From positions 1 to 64,000 of the forward strand of contig CAJUKN010000001.1 in NCBI GenBank assembly GCA_910587485.1: a stretch of DNA of 64,000 nt, given 5' to 3'. A model generated the notes under the pieces. The model had not been told where the DNA came from, made no database searches, and saw only the letters and a list, made by a program, of their open reading frames with translations. The stretch comes from an uncultured Lachnospira sp. GTDB taxonomy: Bacteria > Bacillota > Clostridia > Lachnospirales > Lachnospiraceae. Shown in pieces: positions 40,253-48,764 of this stretch. The position numbers and the translations under genes are program-made. Within the stretch, counting starts at the first letter, position 1; each line of letters begins with the position of its first letter.

Positions 40253-42925
40253 ATGGAACAATATCAAGTAACTGGTATGAGTTGTGCAGCATGTAGTGCC
40301 AGAGTGGAAAAAGCAGTAAATAAAGTAGCTGGTGTAACTGCATGTTCAGTAAATCTTCTTACCAATTCAATGGGCGTGGAGGGAAGCGCAAAACCTTTTG
40401 ATATTATTAAAGCAGTAGAAGATGCAGGTTATGGTGCATCAGTAAAAACAAAAGATTCAACAAAAAATAATGAGGCAGATTCCCCAATGGACTATGCTGC
40501 ACAAGAAGAAGCATTGCAGGATAAAGAAACACCAAAATTAAAAAAGAGATTTCTTTTTTCAGTTGCTTTTTTATTGATATTAATGTATTTTTCTATGGGA
40601 CATATGATGTGGAACTGGCCTGCACCAGCCTTTTTTGCACAGAATCATATCGCTATGGGCTTGTTGCAGATGTTGCTTACTATTATTGTAATGATTATCA
40701 ATCAAAAATTTTTTGTAAGTGGTGTTAAAGGATTAATACATCGAGCGCCTAATATGGATACGTTGGTTGCATTAGGTGCAGGTGCCGCCTTTATATATAG
40801 TACATTTGCATTATTTATGATGACCGATGCACAGGTAAAGGGCAACACAGCTCTTGTAATGGAATATATGCACGAGTTTTATTTTGAATCTGCAGCCATG
40901 ATTTTAACATTGATTACTGTTGGAAAAATGTTGGAAGCAAAATCAAAAGGAAGAACAACGGATGCCTTAAAAAGTTTGATGAAATTAGCACCTAAGACAG
41001 CAGTTGTCATAAAGGATGGGCAGGAAGTTACGATTTCTGTAAGTGAAGTGTTTGCAGGAGATGAATTTATTGTAAGACCGGGAGGGAATATTCCCGTTGA
41101 TGGTATTGTGGTTGATGGTATAAGTGCTGTCAATGAGTCTGCTCTTACAGGTGAAAGTATACCTGTGGATAAGCAAAAAGGAGACCGAGTTTATGCGGGA
41201 ACAATTAATCAATCTGGTTTTATTCGCTGTCAGGCAGTTAATGTTGGCAAAGATACAACGCTTGCTCAAATTATACAGATGGTAAGCGATGCGACAGCGA
41301 CAAAGGCACCTATTGCAAAGGTGGCAGATAAAGTGTCTGGTATCTTTGTGCCAATGGTTATTGTAATAGCCATGGTGACTATTTTAATATGGCTTGTATC
41401 AGGAGCAGCTTTTGGATATGCACTGGCAAGGGGAATCTCTGTTTTGGTGATAAGCTGTCCATGTGCTTTGGGGCTTGCAACACCTGTAGCGGTCATGGTT
41501 GGCAATGGCGTTGGAGCAAGGAATGGGATTTTATTTAAGACGGCTGTTTCTTTGGAAGAAACAGGAAAAGTCGGTGTTGTTGTTTTAGATAAAACGGGTA
41601 CGATTACAAAAGGAGAACCAAAAGTTACCAATATTATTCCTTATTGTACAAAAACACAAGAACAAGAAAGCAAAGACATGCTGGTTAAAATGGCATATTT
41701 ATTAGAGCAAAAAAGTGAGCATCCATTGTCAAAAGCCATTGTGGAATATGGCAATACAAAAAATATTTCATTGGAGGAAGTACAAGATTTTAAGGCGGTT
41801 GCGGGAAATGGCTTACAGGCTGTGTACAAGGGAAAACAAGTTGTTGGAGGCAATTCTTTATTTGTAAGTAAACATGTTGCCATTTCAGAAAAAGTAAAAA
41901 ATTATGCAGATATACTGGCACAAAATGGAAAGACACCATTATATTTTGCCTATGATAAGAAGCTTTTAGGTATTATTGCAGTTGCTGATGTAATGAAACA
42001 GGAAAGCCCACAAGCAGTAGAAGCTTTAAAAAATATGGGAATTGAAGTGGTGATGCTGACGGGAGATAATAAAAAGACAGCCAATGCCATTGGCAGACAG
42101 GTTGGCGTAGATAAGGTGATTGCAGGGGTGCTTCCAGATGGAAAAGAAAATGCAATAAAAGATTTAAAAAAACGTGGTAAAGTAGCAATGGTTGGCGATG
42201 GAATTAATGATGCGCCTGCATTGATTCAGGCAGACATGGGGATTGCTATTGGTGCTGGAGCAGATGTTGCCATTGATGCTGCTGATGTGATATTAATGAA
42301 AAGCCGATTGACTGATGTTGTTACTGCAATTAAACTTAGTAAGGCGACATTAAGAAATATCCATGAAAATTTATTTTGGGCGTTTTTTTATAATATTATT
42401 GGGATACCTCTTGCAGCGGGACTTTGGATACCAATATTTGGCTGGGAACTCAATCCTATGTTTGGTGCAGCAGCGATGAGTTTATCAAGCTTTTGCGTTG
42501 TGACCAATGCGCTGCGTCTTAATTTTTTTAAATCGTTTTATAAGACACAAAATGCAATATCGTCAGACCCAATAGAGGTGAAAGAGCATGATTTTATTGA
42601 GATAGAAAATTCATTGTCAGAAAATAATAGAACAATGGGTGAATTATATTTTGTAGAAAACAAAAAACAATATGGTTCGCAAATGGACGATATGTTTAAT
42701 AAAAAGGAGGTTATTATGGAAAAAACAATTACAATTAAAGGAATGATGTGTGAACACTGTGAGGCAAGAGTAAAGAAAGTGCTTGAGAAGTTAGAGCAGG
42801 TAAATGAAGCAAAGGTAAGCCATGTTGATGGAAAAGCAGTTGTCTCTTTAAATGCAGATATCGACAATGATATTATAAAAAATGCGATTGAAGAACAAGA
42901 TTATACCGTTGTCGATATTTGTTAA
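40253..42925 (+). CDS. copA: Copper-exporting P1B-type ATPase with C-terminal CopZ-like domain
   Basis: 890 residues from ATG 40253 behind TGGATGGAATT. N-terminal HMA domain with GMSCAACS; eight membrane helices; SCPCALGLATP motif near 400 that marks Cu(I) pumps; phosphorylation site DKTGT near 447; TGDN; and GDGINDAP. The core ends near 790. A linker of about 35 residues leads to a second HMA domain (GMMCEHCEARVKK) at the very C terminus, an unusual place. This last domain is preceded in frame by a perfect AAAAAGGAGG site and ATG at 42716. It pumps Cu(I) out of the cell. Confidence 0.93.
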   Translation: MEQYQVTGMSCAACSARVEKAVNKVAGVTACSVNLLTNSMGVEGSAKPFDIIKAVEDAGYGASVKTKDSTKNNEADSPMDYAAQEEALQDKETPKLKKRFLFSVAFLLILMYFSMGHMMWNWPAPAFFAQNHIAMGLLQMLLTIIVMIINQKFFVSGVKGLIHRAPNMDTLVALGAGAAFIYSTFALFMMTDAQVKGNTALVMEYMHEFYFESAAMILTLITVGKMLEAKSKGRTTDALKSLMKLAPKTAVVIKDGQEVTISVSEVFAGDEFIVRPGGNIPVDGIVVDGISAVNESALTGESIPVDKQKGDRVYAGTINQSGFIRCQAVNVGKDTTLAQIIQMVSDATATKAPIAKVADKVSGIFVPMVIVIAMVTILIWLVSGAAFGYALARGISVLVISCPCALGLATPVAVMVGNGVGARNGILFKTAVSLEETGKVGVVVLDKTGTITKGEPKVTNIIPYCTKTQEQESKDMLVKMAYLLEQKSEHPLSKAIVEYGNTKNISLEEVQDFKAVAGNGLQAVYKGKQVVGGNSLFVSKHVAISEKVKNYADILAQNGKTPLYFAYDKKLLGIIAVADVMKQESPQAVEALKNMGIEVVMLTGDNKKTANAIGRQVGVDKVIAGVLPDGKENAIKDLKKRGKVAMVGDGINDAPALIQADMGIAIGAGADVAIDAADVILMKSRLTDVVTAIKLSKATLRNIHENLFWAFFYNIIGIPLAAGLWIPIFGWELNPMFGAAAMSLSSFCVVTNALRLNFFKSFYKTQNAISSDPIEVKEHDFIEIENSLSENNRTMGELYFVENKKQYGSQMDDMFNKKEVIMEKTITIKGMMCEHCEARVKKVLEKLEQVNEAKVSHVDGKAVVSLNADIDNDIIKNAIEEQDYTVVDIC
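42716..42925 (+). CDS. copZ: Possible internal translation product: CopZ-like copper chaperone
   Basis: In frame within copA. GGAGG (42706-42710), 5 bases, then ATG, giving a 69-residue HMA protein with GMMCEHC and a full beta-alpha-beta-beta-alpha-beta fold. In many Firmicutes copZ is a separate gene right after copA. Here the two frames are fused and the old start signal remains, so a free chaperone may still be made. E. coli CopA also gives a separate chaperone product, but by frameshifting at its N-terminal domain. The internal start is inferred. Confidence 0.55.
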   Translation: MEKTITIKGMMCEHCEARVKKVLEKLEQVNEAKVSHVDGKAVVSLNADIDNDIIKNAIEEQDYTVVDIC

Positions 42926-42927
42926 AA

Positions 42928-44412
42928 TCAATAAAGAATTGTCCTGCACAATAATTCTATAGTTGTGCTTATATTTTCTGAACTTAAAGCGGAGTAATTA
43001 ATAACAATTATTCCGTTTTTTGCATAGATGGAATTTTCATAATAATCAGAAAGACAAGATAGTTTTAAACCATTTTTGCAAGCACATTCTATTAGTTGTT
43101 TATCAGACAAATTTGTATTTATTTTTATTAGAAAATGAATCCCCGAATCTGCCTTGTCAATCACTATTTTATCCGCTATAGGGCTATGTTCTAATGCATT
43201 GATAAATTGATTTCGCTGCTTTCTATAATAAAGTCTCATTCGGTTTATATGTTTTTCAAAATGCCCCGTTTCTATAAAACGAGCCAATGTGTACTGTTCA
43301 AAATTTGATACAGTACAAGAATAAAAACCTAATTTTTTGTTAAAAAGATTTAAAAGGTTGATTGGTAAAATCATATAACTAATTCGTATCGTTGGTGTCA
43401 ATGATTTTGTAAAGGTATTGATATAGACAACACGTCCTGTTTTATCAATACTTTGCATGGAAGGAATGGGCTTCCCTGATAAACGAAACTCACTGTCATA
43501 GTCATCTTCAATAATATAGCGGTCTTTGTCATTCATTGCCCAAGATAAAAGTTCATAACGTCTTTTAATGCTAGTGACAACACCTGTTGGAAAATGGTGT
43601 GAGGGTGATATATGTATAATATTGGCTTCACTCTTATAAAGGGCATGGATATCAATACCTTGTTCGTCCATTATAATGGATTTACATGGAACATCATTGC
43701 TTTTATAAATCTTTCTTATTTTGCTGTAGCAAGGTTCTTCCATAGCAAAAGTATGGTTTCGTCCTAAAAGCTGTATAATAAGTCCATAGAGATATTCCGT
43801 TCCAGCACCGATAATAATTTGTTCTGGATACACATTCATTCCACGAAAATCTCTTAAATGGTGGCTGATTGCACATCTTAAACCATAAATTCCGCCAGAA
43901 GGAGAGGATTGTAACAAGGCATCGCTTTGATTTGTTATCACTTCACGAAGATATTTTGACCAAGTATAAAAAGGAAACATGGCAGCAGGTGTTTTGTTTG
44001 ATGTTAAATCAATCGTATAGGGTTGGTGCATGTTATCATTTGAAGGAAGTATATCTTGTGTAATCGTGCATCTGTTGTTTGGTATTATTGTATTATAATG
44101 TTTATGAATATCATTAGCAGAATTTTGAACAGTATTTGAAGCTTGAAGTGGGTGTAAGGCTTCAATAATTGTTATATCAGCCACATAATACCCTTTTTTG
44201 GCAACTGAATAAATATATCCTTCTGCAATTAATTGTTCATAGGCATTTTCAACAGTGATGGTACTGATTCCAAGATTTTTAGCAAAAGACCTTTTAGAAG
44301 GCAGTTTTTCACCAGATGAAATAACACCATTTATAATGTCCGTTTTAATACAGTGATACAGATATTCATATAAACTTTGAGAACCAATATTTTCAAATGA
44401 ATATGTAAGCAT
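42928..44412 (-). CDS. MocR/PdxR-type GntR-aminotransferase regulator
   Basis: 494 residues from ATG 44412; the ATG at 44424 belongs to the ribosome site of leader B. N-terminal GntR winged HTH (SGEKLPSKRSFAKNLGISTITV, about 37-58). A fold-type I aminotransferase domain from about 120 carries the PLP lysine in NTFTKSLTPTIRISYMI and DDYDSEFR. MocR proteins usually bind PLP and regulate vitamin B6 (pdxST) or GABA genes. No such genes are nearby, so the target is elsewhere. It converges on copA with 2 bases between the stops. Confidence 0.92.
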   Translation of the reverse strand: MLTYSFENIGSQSLYEYLYHCIKTDIINGVISSGEKLPSKRSFAKNLGISTITVENAYEQLIAEGYIYSVAKKGYYVADITIIEALHPLQASNTVQNSANDIHKHYNTIIPNNRCTITQDILPSNDNMHQPYTIDLTSNKTPAAMFPFYTWSKYLREVITNQSDALLQSSPSGGIYGLRCAISHHLRDFRGMNVYPEQIIIGAGTEYLYGLIIQLLGRNHTFAMEEPCYSKIRKIYKSNDVPCKSIIMDEQGIDIHALYKSEANIIHISPSHHFPTGVVTSIKRRYELLSWAMNDKDRYIIEDDYDSEFRLSGKPIPSMQSIDKTGRVVYINTFTKSLTPTIRISYMILPINLLNLFNKKLGFYSCTVSNFEQYTLARFIETGHFEKHINRMRLYYRKQRNQFINALEHSPIADKIVIDKADSGIHFLIKINTNLSDKQLIECACKNGLKLSCLSDYYENSIYAKNGIIVINYSALSSENISTTIELLCRTILY

Positions 44413-44418
44413 TTTTTT

Positions 44419-44496
44419 CCTCATTTCTGTGCTGCGTTTTTGTACAAAGAACTAAAGTTTTTATGGGGTTGTGGCAAGCAGCACGCAGACACAAAT
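44419..44496 (-). promoter_or_regulatory. Structured 5' leader repeat, copy B
   Basis: On the minus strand: ATTTGTG (44496-44490), CTGCGTGCTGC, CACAA (44473-44469), then GCAGCAC (44435-44429) and AGAAATGAGG. GTGCTGC in the loop pairs perfectly with GCAGCAC just before the ribosome site. Directly before the MocR gene. Confidence 0.6.
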
Positions 44497-45048
44497 ATTA
44501 TGTTTCCTTATATTCTTTAAAAATATTGTAACATTTTTCTTTAATAAAATAAATACAATTTCCAAAATAGAATAAAAAAATTACATTTAGTATATTGACA
44601 TAATAAAAGTAAAGATATATACTCTTTGTATATTAAAGATTTAATATTGATATATATAATTTTATAGTACTAAAAGTTATAATTCTTTTTCATAGGATTT
44701 GCAAATTTATTTTTGCAAGCAATAAAATAAATGTCTATTTTAAGTTAGTCATTGGTTGTCTTAGTATATTGGCGAATGTTGCTAGGGTAAACTACGTCAT
44801 AATTTTGCTGTGCATTATGCAATCTATGAATATTTTACAGATATTTTAATCTGTATCCAATATGAGCATATTAGAATAATATGTTCATCTATGCCATCAG
44901 ATTATGTGAAATATCATTTTTAAATAGGTATTTTCAAAATAATAGTATGGTTTCATGTTCCTGTTTTAATCAATTTCCACTTAATAGTGGTCTATAAAGT
45001 ATTAACTAATGAGGTATAAGATTGAAAGTTAAGATTTTCAACAATAAG
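44497..45048. other. AT-rich gap with small hairpins
   Basis: No supported gene. Hairpins: ACAGAT-ATTTTA-ATCTGT (44837-44854), GAGCATATT with AATATGTTC (about 44865-44887), and CCACT-TAAT-AGTGG (44977-44990). The first two are tandem and could be part of a small RNA, but no promoter or terminator is clear. Confidence 0.4.
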
Positions 45049-45110
45049 ATTTGTGTCTGTGCGTTGCTTGTCACAAATTCGTTATATAAAAAGCAGCGCA
45101 GAAATGAGGA
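45049..45110 (+). promoter_or_regulatory. Structured 5' leader repeat, copy A
   Basis: ATTTGTG (45049-45055) and CACAAAT (45072-45078) form stem 1; TGCGTTGCTT (45060-45069) pairs with AAGCAGCGCA (45091-45100), 10 bp with one G-U, followed at once by GAAATGAGG. Stem 2 uses the loop of stem 1: a pseudoknot topology. Precedes the DUF5688-like gene. Confidence 0.65.
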
Positions 45111-45118
45111 ATAAAAAT

Positions 45119-46030
45119 ATGAATTATTATGATTTTTTAAATAATGTAAAGGAGGGAGTGGCAAAGCTTGCTGACAAAAAGGATAGTATTACAATAAACC
45201 ATATTATTAAAAATAATGGTAAAGAATTAGATGGTATTGTAATCATGGAAGAAGGGAGTAAAGTTGCACCTACCATTTATGTAAACAATTATTATAAGGA
45301 TTATGTAAATGGATGCAGTATTGAGACAATATGTGGTGAAATTTATAGTACCCATGTAGAAAATAAGAGTAATATAGATATCAATACAGAATTTTTTGAA
45401 GATTATAGAAATATCAAAGATAAAATTATATATAAGGTGGTAAATTATGATAAAAATCAAAAGCTTTTAGCTGATGTACCACATCGAAAAGTACTGGATT
45501 TAGCAGTAGTTTATTATTTTATTATTGAACATTGGGACAATATTAGTGCTTCAGCGATGGTACATAATGAACATCTTACAACATGGGAAATTACAGAGGA
45601 AGATTTGTATTTAGCTGCAGTAGATAATACACCAGAATTGTTTGAGTGTATTATAAAGCCAATGAGTTCACTATTAAATGAGTTTGCTAGAGAATGTCAG
45701 GGTACTACAGGGGATAAGTGTATCAATGTATTTAATCGAGATTATGAAATGTATGTAATGACAAATAAAACTAGGATTAATGGTGCTTCTTGCATTTTTT
45801 ATGATGGTGTGTTAGAGCATTTTGCAGATTCAATTAATTCGGATGTCTATATATTACCATCTTCTGTACATGAGGTTATTCTTTTGCCAAAGTCAAAAGG
45901 GTTTGACAAAGAAATGCTAAAGAAAATGGTTCGAGAAGTTAATATTGAAGGTGTTTCAGCAGACGAAGTTTTATCCGATAATATTTATGAGTATGTAAGA
46001 AAAGATGAAGAAATTATTATGCACGTTTGA
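45119..46030 (+). CDS. DUF5688-like protein
   Basis: 303 residues from ATG 45119 after GAAATGAGGAATAAAAAT. A longer frame from 45053 would translate the leader and is not credible. Typical features: YYDFLNNVKEGVAKLADKKDS start, then NNGKELDGIVIMEEGSKVAPTIYVNNYY, VLDLAVVYYFI and near the end YILPSSVHEVILLP. This family occurs in several copies per genome in Lachnospiraceae, of unknown role; no signal peptide or membrane segment. The leader shared with unrelated genes is of more interest than the protein. Confidence 0.75.
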   Translation: MNYYDFLNNVKEGVAKLADKKDSITINHIIKNNGKELDGIVIMEEGSKVAPTIYVNNYYKDYVNGCSIETICGEIYSTHVENKSNIDINTEFFEDYRNIKDKIIYKVVNYDKNQKLLADVPHRKVLDLAVVYYFIIEHWDNISASAMVHNEHLTTWEITEEDLYLAAVDNTPELFECIIKPMSSLLNEFARECQGTTGDKCINVFNRDYEMYVMTNKTRINGASCIFYDGVLEHFADSINSDVYILPSSVHEVILLPKSKGFDKEMLKKMVREVNIEGVSADEVLSDNIYEYVRKDEEIIMHV

Positions 46031-46117
46031 TAAAAATTTCATTAAGAATTGTTATCAACTACAAAGTCGTTATAAAATCAATAAACTTTTTATCTAGTTT
46101 TATAAATCAACATGTTG

Positions 46118-46181
46118 TGAGGGTCATAATGTCAATGTGCTTTTAGTACATTTTATTTTAATTAAAAGCATTTGACCCTCA
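46118..46181. terminator. Stem-loop after the DUF5688-like gene and the tRNA
   Basis: TGAGGGTCA (46118-46126) and TGACCCTCA (46173-46181) with an inner CTTTTA/TAAAAG. It lies between the + strand gene and the - strand tRNA, so it may act in both directions. No long T run. Confidence 0.5.
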
Positions 46182-46242
46182 AACAGCTTACATAATAAAT
46201 TTGTAAAAGAAGTTATTTTATTATAAATAATGTTGAGATAAA

Positions 46243-46315
46243 TGTGCATGATGGGAGTTGAACCCACGACTTTTTGCTCCGGAGGCAAACGCTCTGTCCA
46301 CTGAGCTACATGCAC
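46243..46315 (-). tRNA. tRNA-Arg, anticodon CCG
   Basis: On the minus strand: acceptor GTGCATG paired with CATGCAC, D arm GCTC-AGTGGACA-GAGC, anticodon stem TTTGC/GCAAA around loop CTCCGGA (anticodon CCG), T arm GTGGG-TTCAACT-CCCAT. CCA is not encoded. It reads the rare CGG codon. A GC-rich hairpin (AAGCGTAAGTCC/GGATTTGCGCTT) lies just 5' of it. Confidence 0.95.
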
Positions 46316-46370
46316 GAAATATAAAGAAGCGCAAATCCACCATTTGGACTTACGCTTATGATTTCCTTAC

Positions 46371-46512
46371 TAGGAAATTATAGTTTAACAGCAAGTTTGT
46401 TATGAAAATTTCAAGAGTTGGTTACAACTCTTTTTTATCTTATAGGAAATTATAGCTTAACAGCAAGTTTGTTATACAAACTTACAAGAGTTTGTTGCAA
46501 CTCTTTTTTTAC
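46371..46512. repeat. Two tandem ~72-bp repeats with promoter and terminator elements
   Basis: Units start at 46371 and 46443 and share TAGGAAATTATAGNTTAACA, GCAAGTTTGTTAT and a hairpin AAGAGTT-AACTCTT with a T tract on the + strand (46413-46436 and 46486-46510). Read on the minus strand, each unit has TATAAT (46382-46377; 46454-46449) pointing at tRNA-Arg. They could be duplicated tRNA promoters or duplicated terminators. Confidence 0.65.
46486..46510 (+). terminator. Terminator in tandem repeat unit 2
   Basis: AAGAGTT-TGTTGC-AACTCTT followed by a T run; unit 1 has the same at 46413-46436. Confidence 0.65.
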
Positions 46513-46648
46513 TAAACGAATACTATTATATCAAAGAATAGTAAAAAGTCAATCCAATAAATCACAAATTTTCTTTTTAAATTTTTTCCTTATATTTTTT
46601 CGCTATTACTTATCTGTTAATGTATCAATAAAGCCTTGTTGGATTTTT

Positions 46649-47119
46649 TTAAAGATGGATTTTTCCACTAATTTGTTCTACAGTGAGCTTTAATACCGTT
46701 GTACGCAGCATTACAGATGGATTAAATGAACAGTCTTCTTTATGATAATGTTTCATTAATAAACATAAAGCATGATATTTTTCATCCTCAGAAACAATTT
46801 CAATTCGACCATATCCGATAACACTTTCATACGCCATAGTACAAGAACAGCCTTCATTAGATATATTAGTAACTAAGTTATGTGAGCAATCCATTTCAAA
46901 ACTGGCGTGATTATCTTTTTTAATCAATTCATATTTTTTCCCTTCGTTTGCTCCATGAAAATATAAAATAATTTTTCCATTTTCTGTCTGCATACCAAAA
47001 TTAAGCGGCAGAATGTATGGATAATCATTATCGTTTAAAGCTAAACGACATACCTCACATTTTTCCATCACTTGAATTATATCATTTATATTTTGAATCT
47101 CTCTATCATGGCGTCTCAT
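46649..47119 (-). CDS. Pyridoxamine 5'-phosphate oxidase-like flavoprotein (NimA-like)
   Basis: 156 residues. MRRHDREI start, CEVCRLALNDNDYPYILPLNFG, IILYFHGANEGKKYELIKKD, CSCTMAYESVIGYGRIEIV: the split-barrel FMN-binding fold of the NimA/pyridoxamine-oxidase-like group. Some members reduce 5-nitroimidazoles to non-toxic amines; many are of unknown role. A ribosome site AAAGGATAAAG lies upstream. Resistance is not shown by sequence alone. Confidence 0.85.
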   Translation of the reverse strand: MRRHDREIQNINDIIQVMEKCEVCRLALNDNDYPYILPLNFGMQTENGKIILYFHGANEGKKYELIKKDNHASFEMDCSHNLVTNISNEGCSCTMAYESVIGYGRIEIVSEDEKYHALCLLMKHYHKEDCSFNPSVMLRTTVLKLTVEQISGKIHL

Positions 47120-47458
47120 ATTTTTTCTTTATCCTTTATTCTTTGTTTGATTTATAGATTTATCTGGTAAAAATTATATCGCAGATAATTGTAAAAATCA
47201 ATTATAGTTTGGATAAATAATATAGATTGAAATGATTATTTAGTCATAAGATTTATAAGTCGTTAAAATATATTTTTTATTAAATATAGTGCGAAAAATA
47301 AATTGTTTCATAAGTTAAATAAAATTGAACGAGTAATTAGAGTCTGTAAAATGCTTGCTACAAAGTTATAAAAAATCTAAAGATTTTGTGCAAAAATGGG
47401 GTTCAATGATTATTTATTGACGGATAAATTAGTATTTAAAAAAAATTTTAAATAGTTA
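47120..47458. other. AT-rich gap ahead of sdpR
   Basis: About 400 bases without a gene. ATTGAAC (near 47328) and GTTCAAT (near 47400) are complementary and flank a partial copy of the 40143 element (AAAATGGGGTTCAATGATTA against CAAATGGGGTTTAATACGAT). Otherwise featureless up to the sdpR promoter. Confidence 0.35.
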
Positions 47459-47487
47459 TTGACAGTAAAAATGTAGAATTGTATAAT
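47459..47487 (+). promoter_or_regulatory. Promoter of sdpR-sdpI
   Basis: TTGACA (47459-47464), 17 bases, TATAAT (47482-47487): perfect consensus. Confidence 0.85.
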
Positions 47488-47527
47488 CTATTTAAAGAAA
47501 ATTTGAAATACTTAGGAGAGTGATGGA

Positions 47528-47797
47528 TTGGCAATAAGCGAAATTTTAGCTGCATTGGCAGATGAAACGCGTAGAAATATTTTATTGAAATTAAAGGAAG
47601 GGAAAATTAGTTCAGGTGATTTGGCGATTGAGTTAGGAATGACACCACAAGCATTGTCATATCATTTATCAAAGTTAAAAAAAGCGGATTTGATTTATGA
47701 AACCCATTATAAAAATTTTATATATTATGAGTTGAATTTATCTATTCTTGATGAGGCAATACTTTGGATAAACCACTTACGAGGAGGTCAAGAGTAA
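47528..47797 (+). CDS. sdpR: SdpR-like ArsR-family repressor
   Basis: 89 residues, start TTG at 47528 behind TAGGAGAG (the nearby ATG is out of frame). Winged HTH: ILAALADETRRNILLKLKEGKISSGDLAIELG, SQALSYHLSKLKKADLIY type. SdpR in Bacillus represses its own operon with SdpI and is drawn to the membrane by toxin-bound SdpI. The next gene is sdpI, 42 bases on. Confidence 0.88.
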   Translation: MAISEILAALADETRRNILLKLKEGKISSGDLAIELGMTPQALSYHLSKLKKADLIYETHYKNFIYYELNLSILDEAILWINHLRGGQE

Positions 47798-47802
47798 AAA
47801 AA

Positions 47803-47832
47803 TTCTTTGTGCAGAAATCAGCACAGAAAGGA
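47803..47832 (+). promoter_or_regulatory. Leader ribosome-site module, copy H
   Basis: TTTGTGCAGAAATCAGCACAG and AAAGGAGG before sdpI: a GTGC/GCAC hairpin directly before the ribosome site, similar to the leader family but with a short local stem. Confidence 0.4.
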
Positions 47833-47839
47833 GGAAAAA

Positions 47840-48496
47840 ATGAAAACGAAAAAAATTATACTTTACATTTTTATGTTTTTACCATTAATAACCGTTTTGA
47901 TTGCATTGCAGTTTTTGCCGGATACAATACCAGCACATTATGATTTTAATGGCAAAATTACTCGTTGGGGGAGTAAATATGAATCGCTTATTTCTCCTAT
48001 ATGGACAATACTTTTTGGCTTTTTTATGCTTGGTATGGCAAGATACTGTGCAAAGAAAGAGGAAGATGGAAAAAATAATGAAAATATCTGTCTGATTACA
48101 GGTATTGCCTGCCTTATTCTTTTTAATGCACTTACAGGATATTCTTTATATACCGATTTCACCAAAGTTGAAAATCTTTCTTTAGTTGTTGTTGATATTA
48201 ATCAAATTACATTTGGGATTCTTGGAGTATCTATGATTATTATAGGAAATATTATGCCAAAAGCTCGTTTAAATTCCATATTCGGTTTGAGAACAAGTTG
48301 GAGTATGAAAAACGAATTAACTTGGAAAAAAAGTCAACGATTTGGGGGTATTTTATTTATTATAGCAGGTATTATTATTTTTGTAGTTTCTTGTTTGACA
48401 AAAGGAATGACCTGTTTTTTCTGGGCGATGGGAATACTTGTTTTTGTTGCAATGATTAGTGTTTATTATACTTATAAAATTGCTAAAAATAGCTAA
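47840..48496 (+). CDS. sdpI: SdpI-like immunity/signal membrane protein
   Basis: 218 residues from ATG 47840 after AAAGGAGGAAAAA. Six membrane helices; N-terminal DUF1648 part (PDTIPAHYDFNGKITRWGSK), then the SdpI half (GNIMPKARLNSIFGLRTSWSMKNELTW). In Bacillus SdpI gives immunity to the SdpC cannibalism toxin and relays its presence to SdpR. No sdpC or sdpAB is in the window, so this pair may defend against toxins from others or serve another cue. Confidence 0.9.
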   Translation: MKTKKIILYIFMFLPLITVLIALQFLPDTIPAHYDFNGKITRWGSKYESLISPIWTILFGFFMLGMARYCAKKEEDGKNNENICLITGIACLILFNALTGYSLYTDFTKVENLSLVVVDINQITFGILGVSMIIIGNIMPKARLNSIFGLRTSWSMKNELTWKKSQRFGGILFIIAGIIIFVVSCLTKGMTCFFWAMGILVFVAMISVYYTYKIAKNS

Positions 48497-48546
48497 AAAT
48501 ATTAAAAATAAAAAATATTATAATTAATATATTTTGTTACATAACT

Positions 48547-48729
48547 GTGATTAAGAAAGTAAGAGTAGGACTTGAAGCCACTAGACACTACATTATGAAA
48601 ATGAAAAATTATATTGGAACAAAAATTGTAAAAAGTGAAAGGTGCTTTTACATTGAGGAAAAGAACCTTCCACTAATTTGGAATAAAAGACGGTTCATTA
48701 TTCTGTTTGAAGTTATGAGTGATACATAG
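48547..48729 (+). pseudogene. Possible transposase fragment (IS110-like)
   Basis: A 60-codon frame from GTG without a ribosome site. VRVGLEATRHYIMKMKNYI resembles the VG-x-EATGHY-x-x-x-L block of IS110-type DEDD transposases, with G to R in TGHY. The rest does not match. It is next to two other fragments, so remnant DNA is the best reading; it may be no gene at all. Confidence 0.3.
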
Positions 48730-48764
48730 TATAATATTCAGAAAAAGAAAAAGGTGGCAAAACC

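Noticed and set aside
45053..45118. Upstream in-frame extension of the DUF5688-like gene
   Set aside because: It would translate the structured leader; the ATG at 45119 has the ATGAGG ribosome site and the family start.
46124..46315. Minus-strand open frame across the tRNA
   Set aside because: It reads through tRNA-Arg and has no ribosome site.
47528..47797. ATG at 47523 as sdpR start
   Set aside because: It is out of frame; the TTG at 47528 fits the family start and the site.
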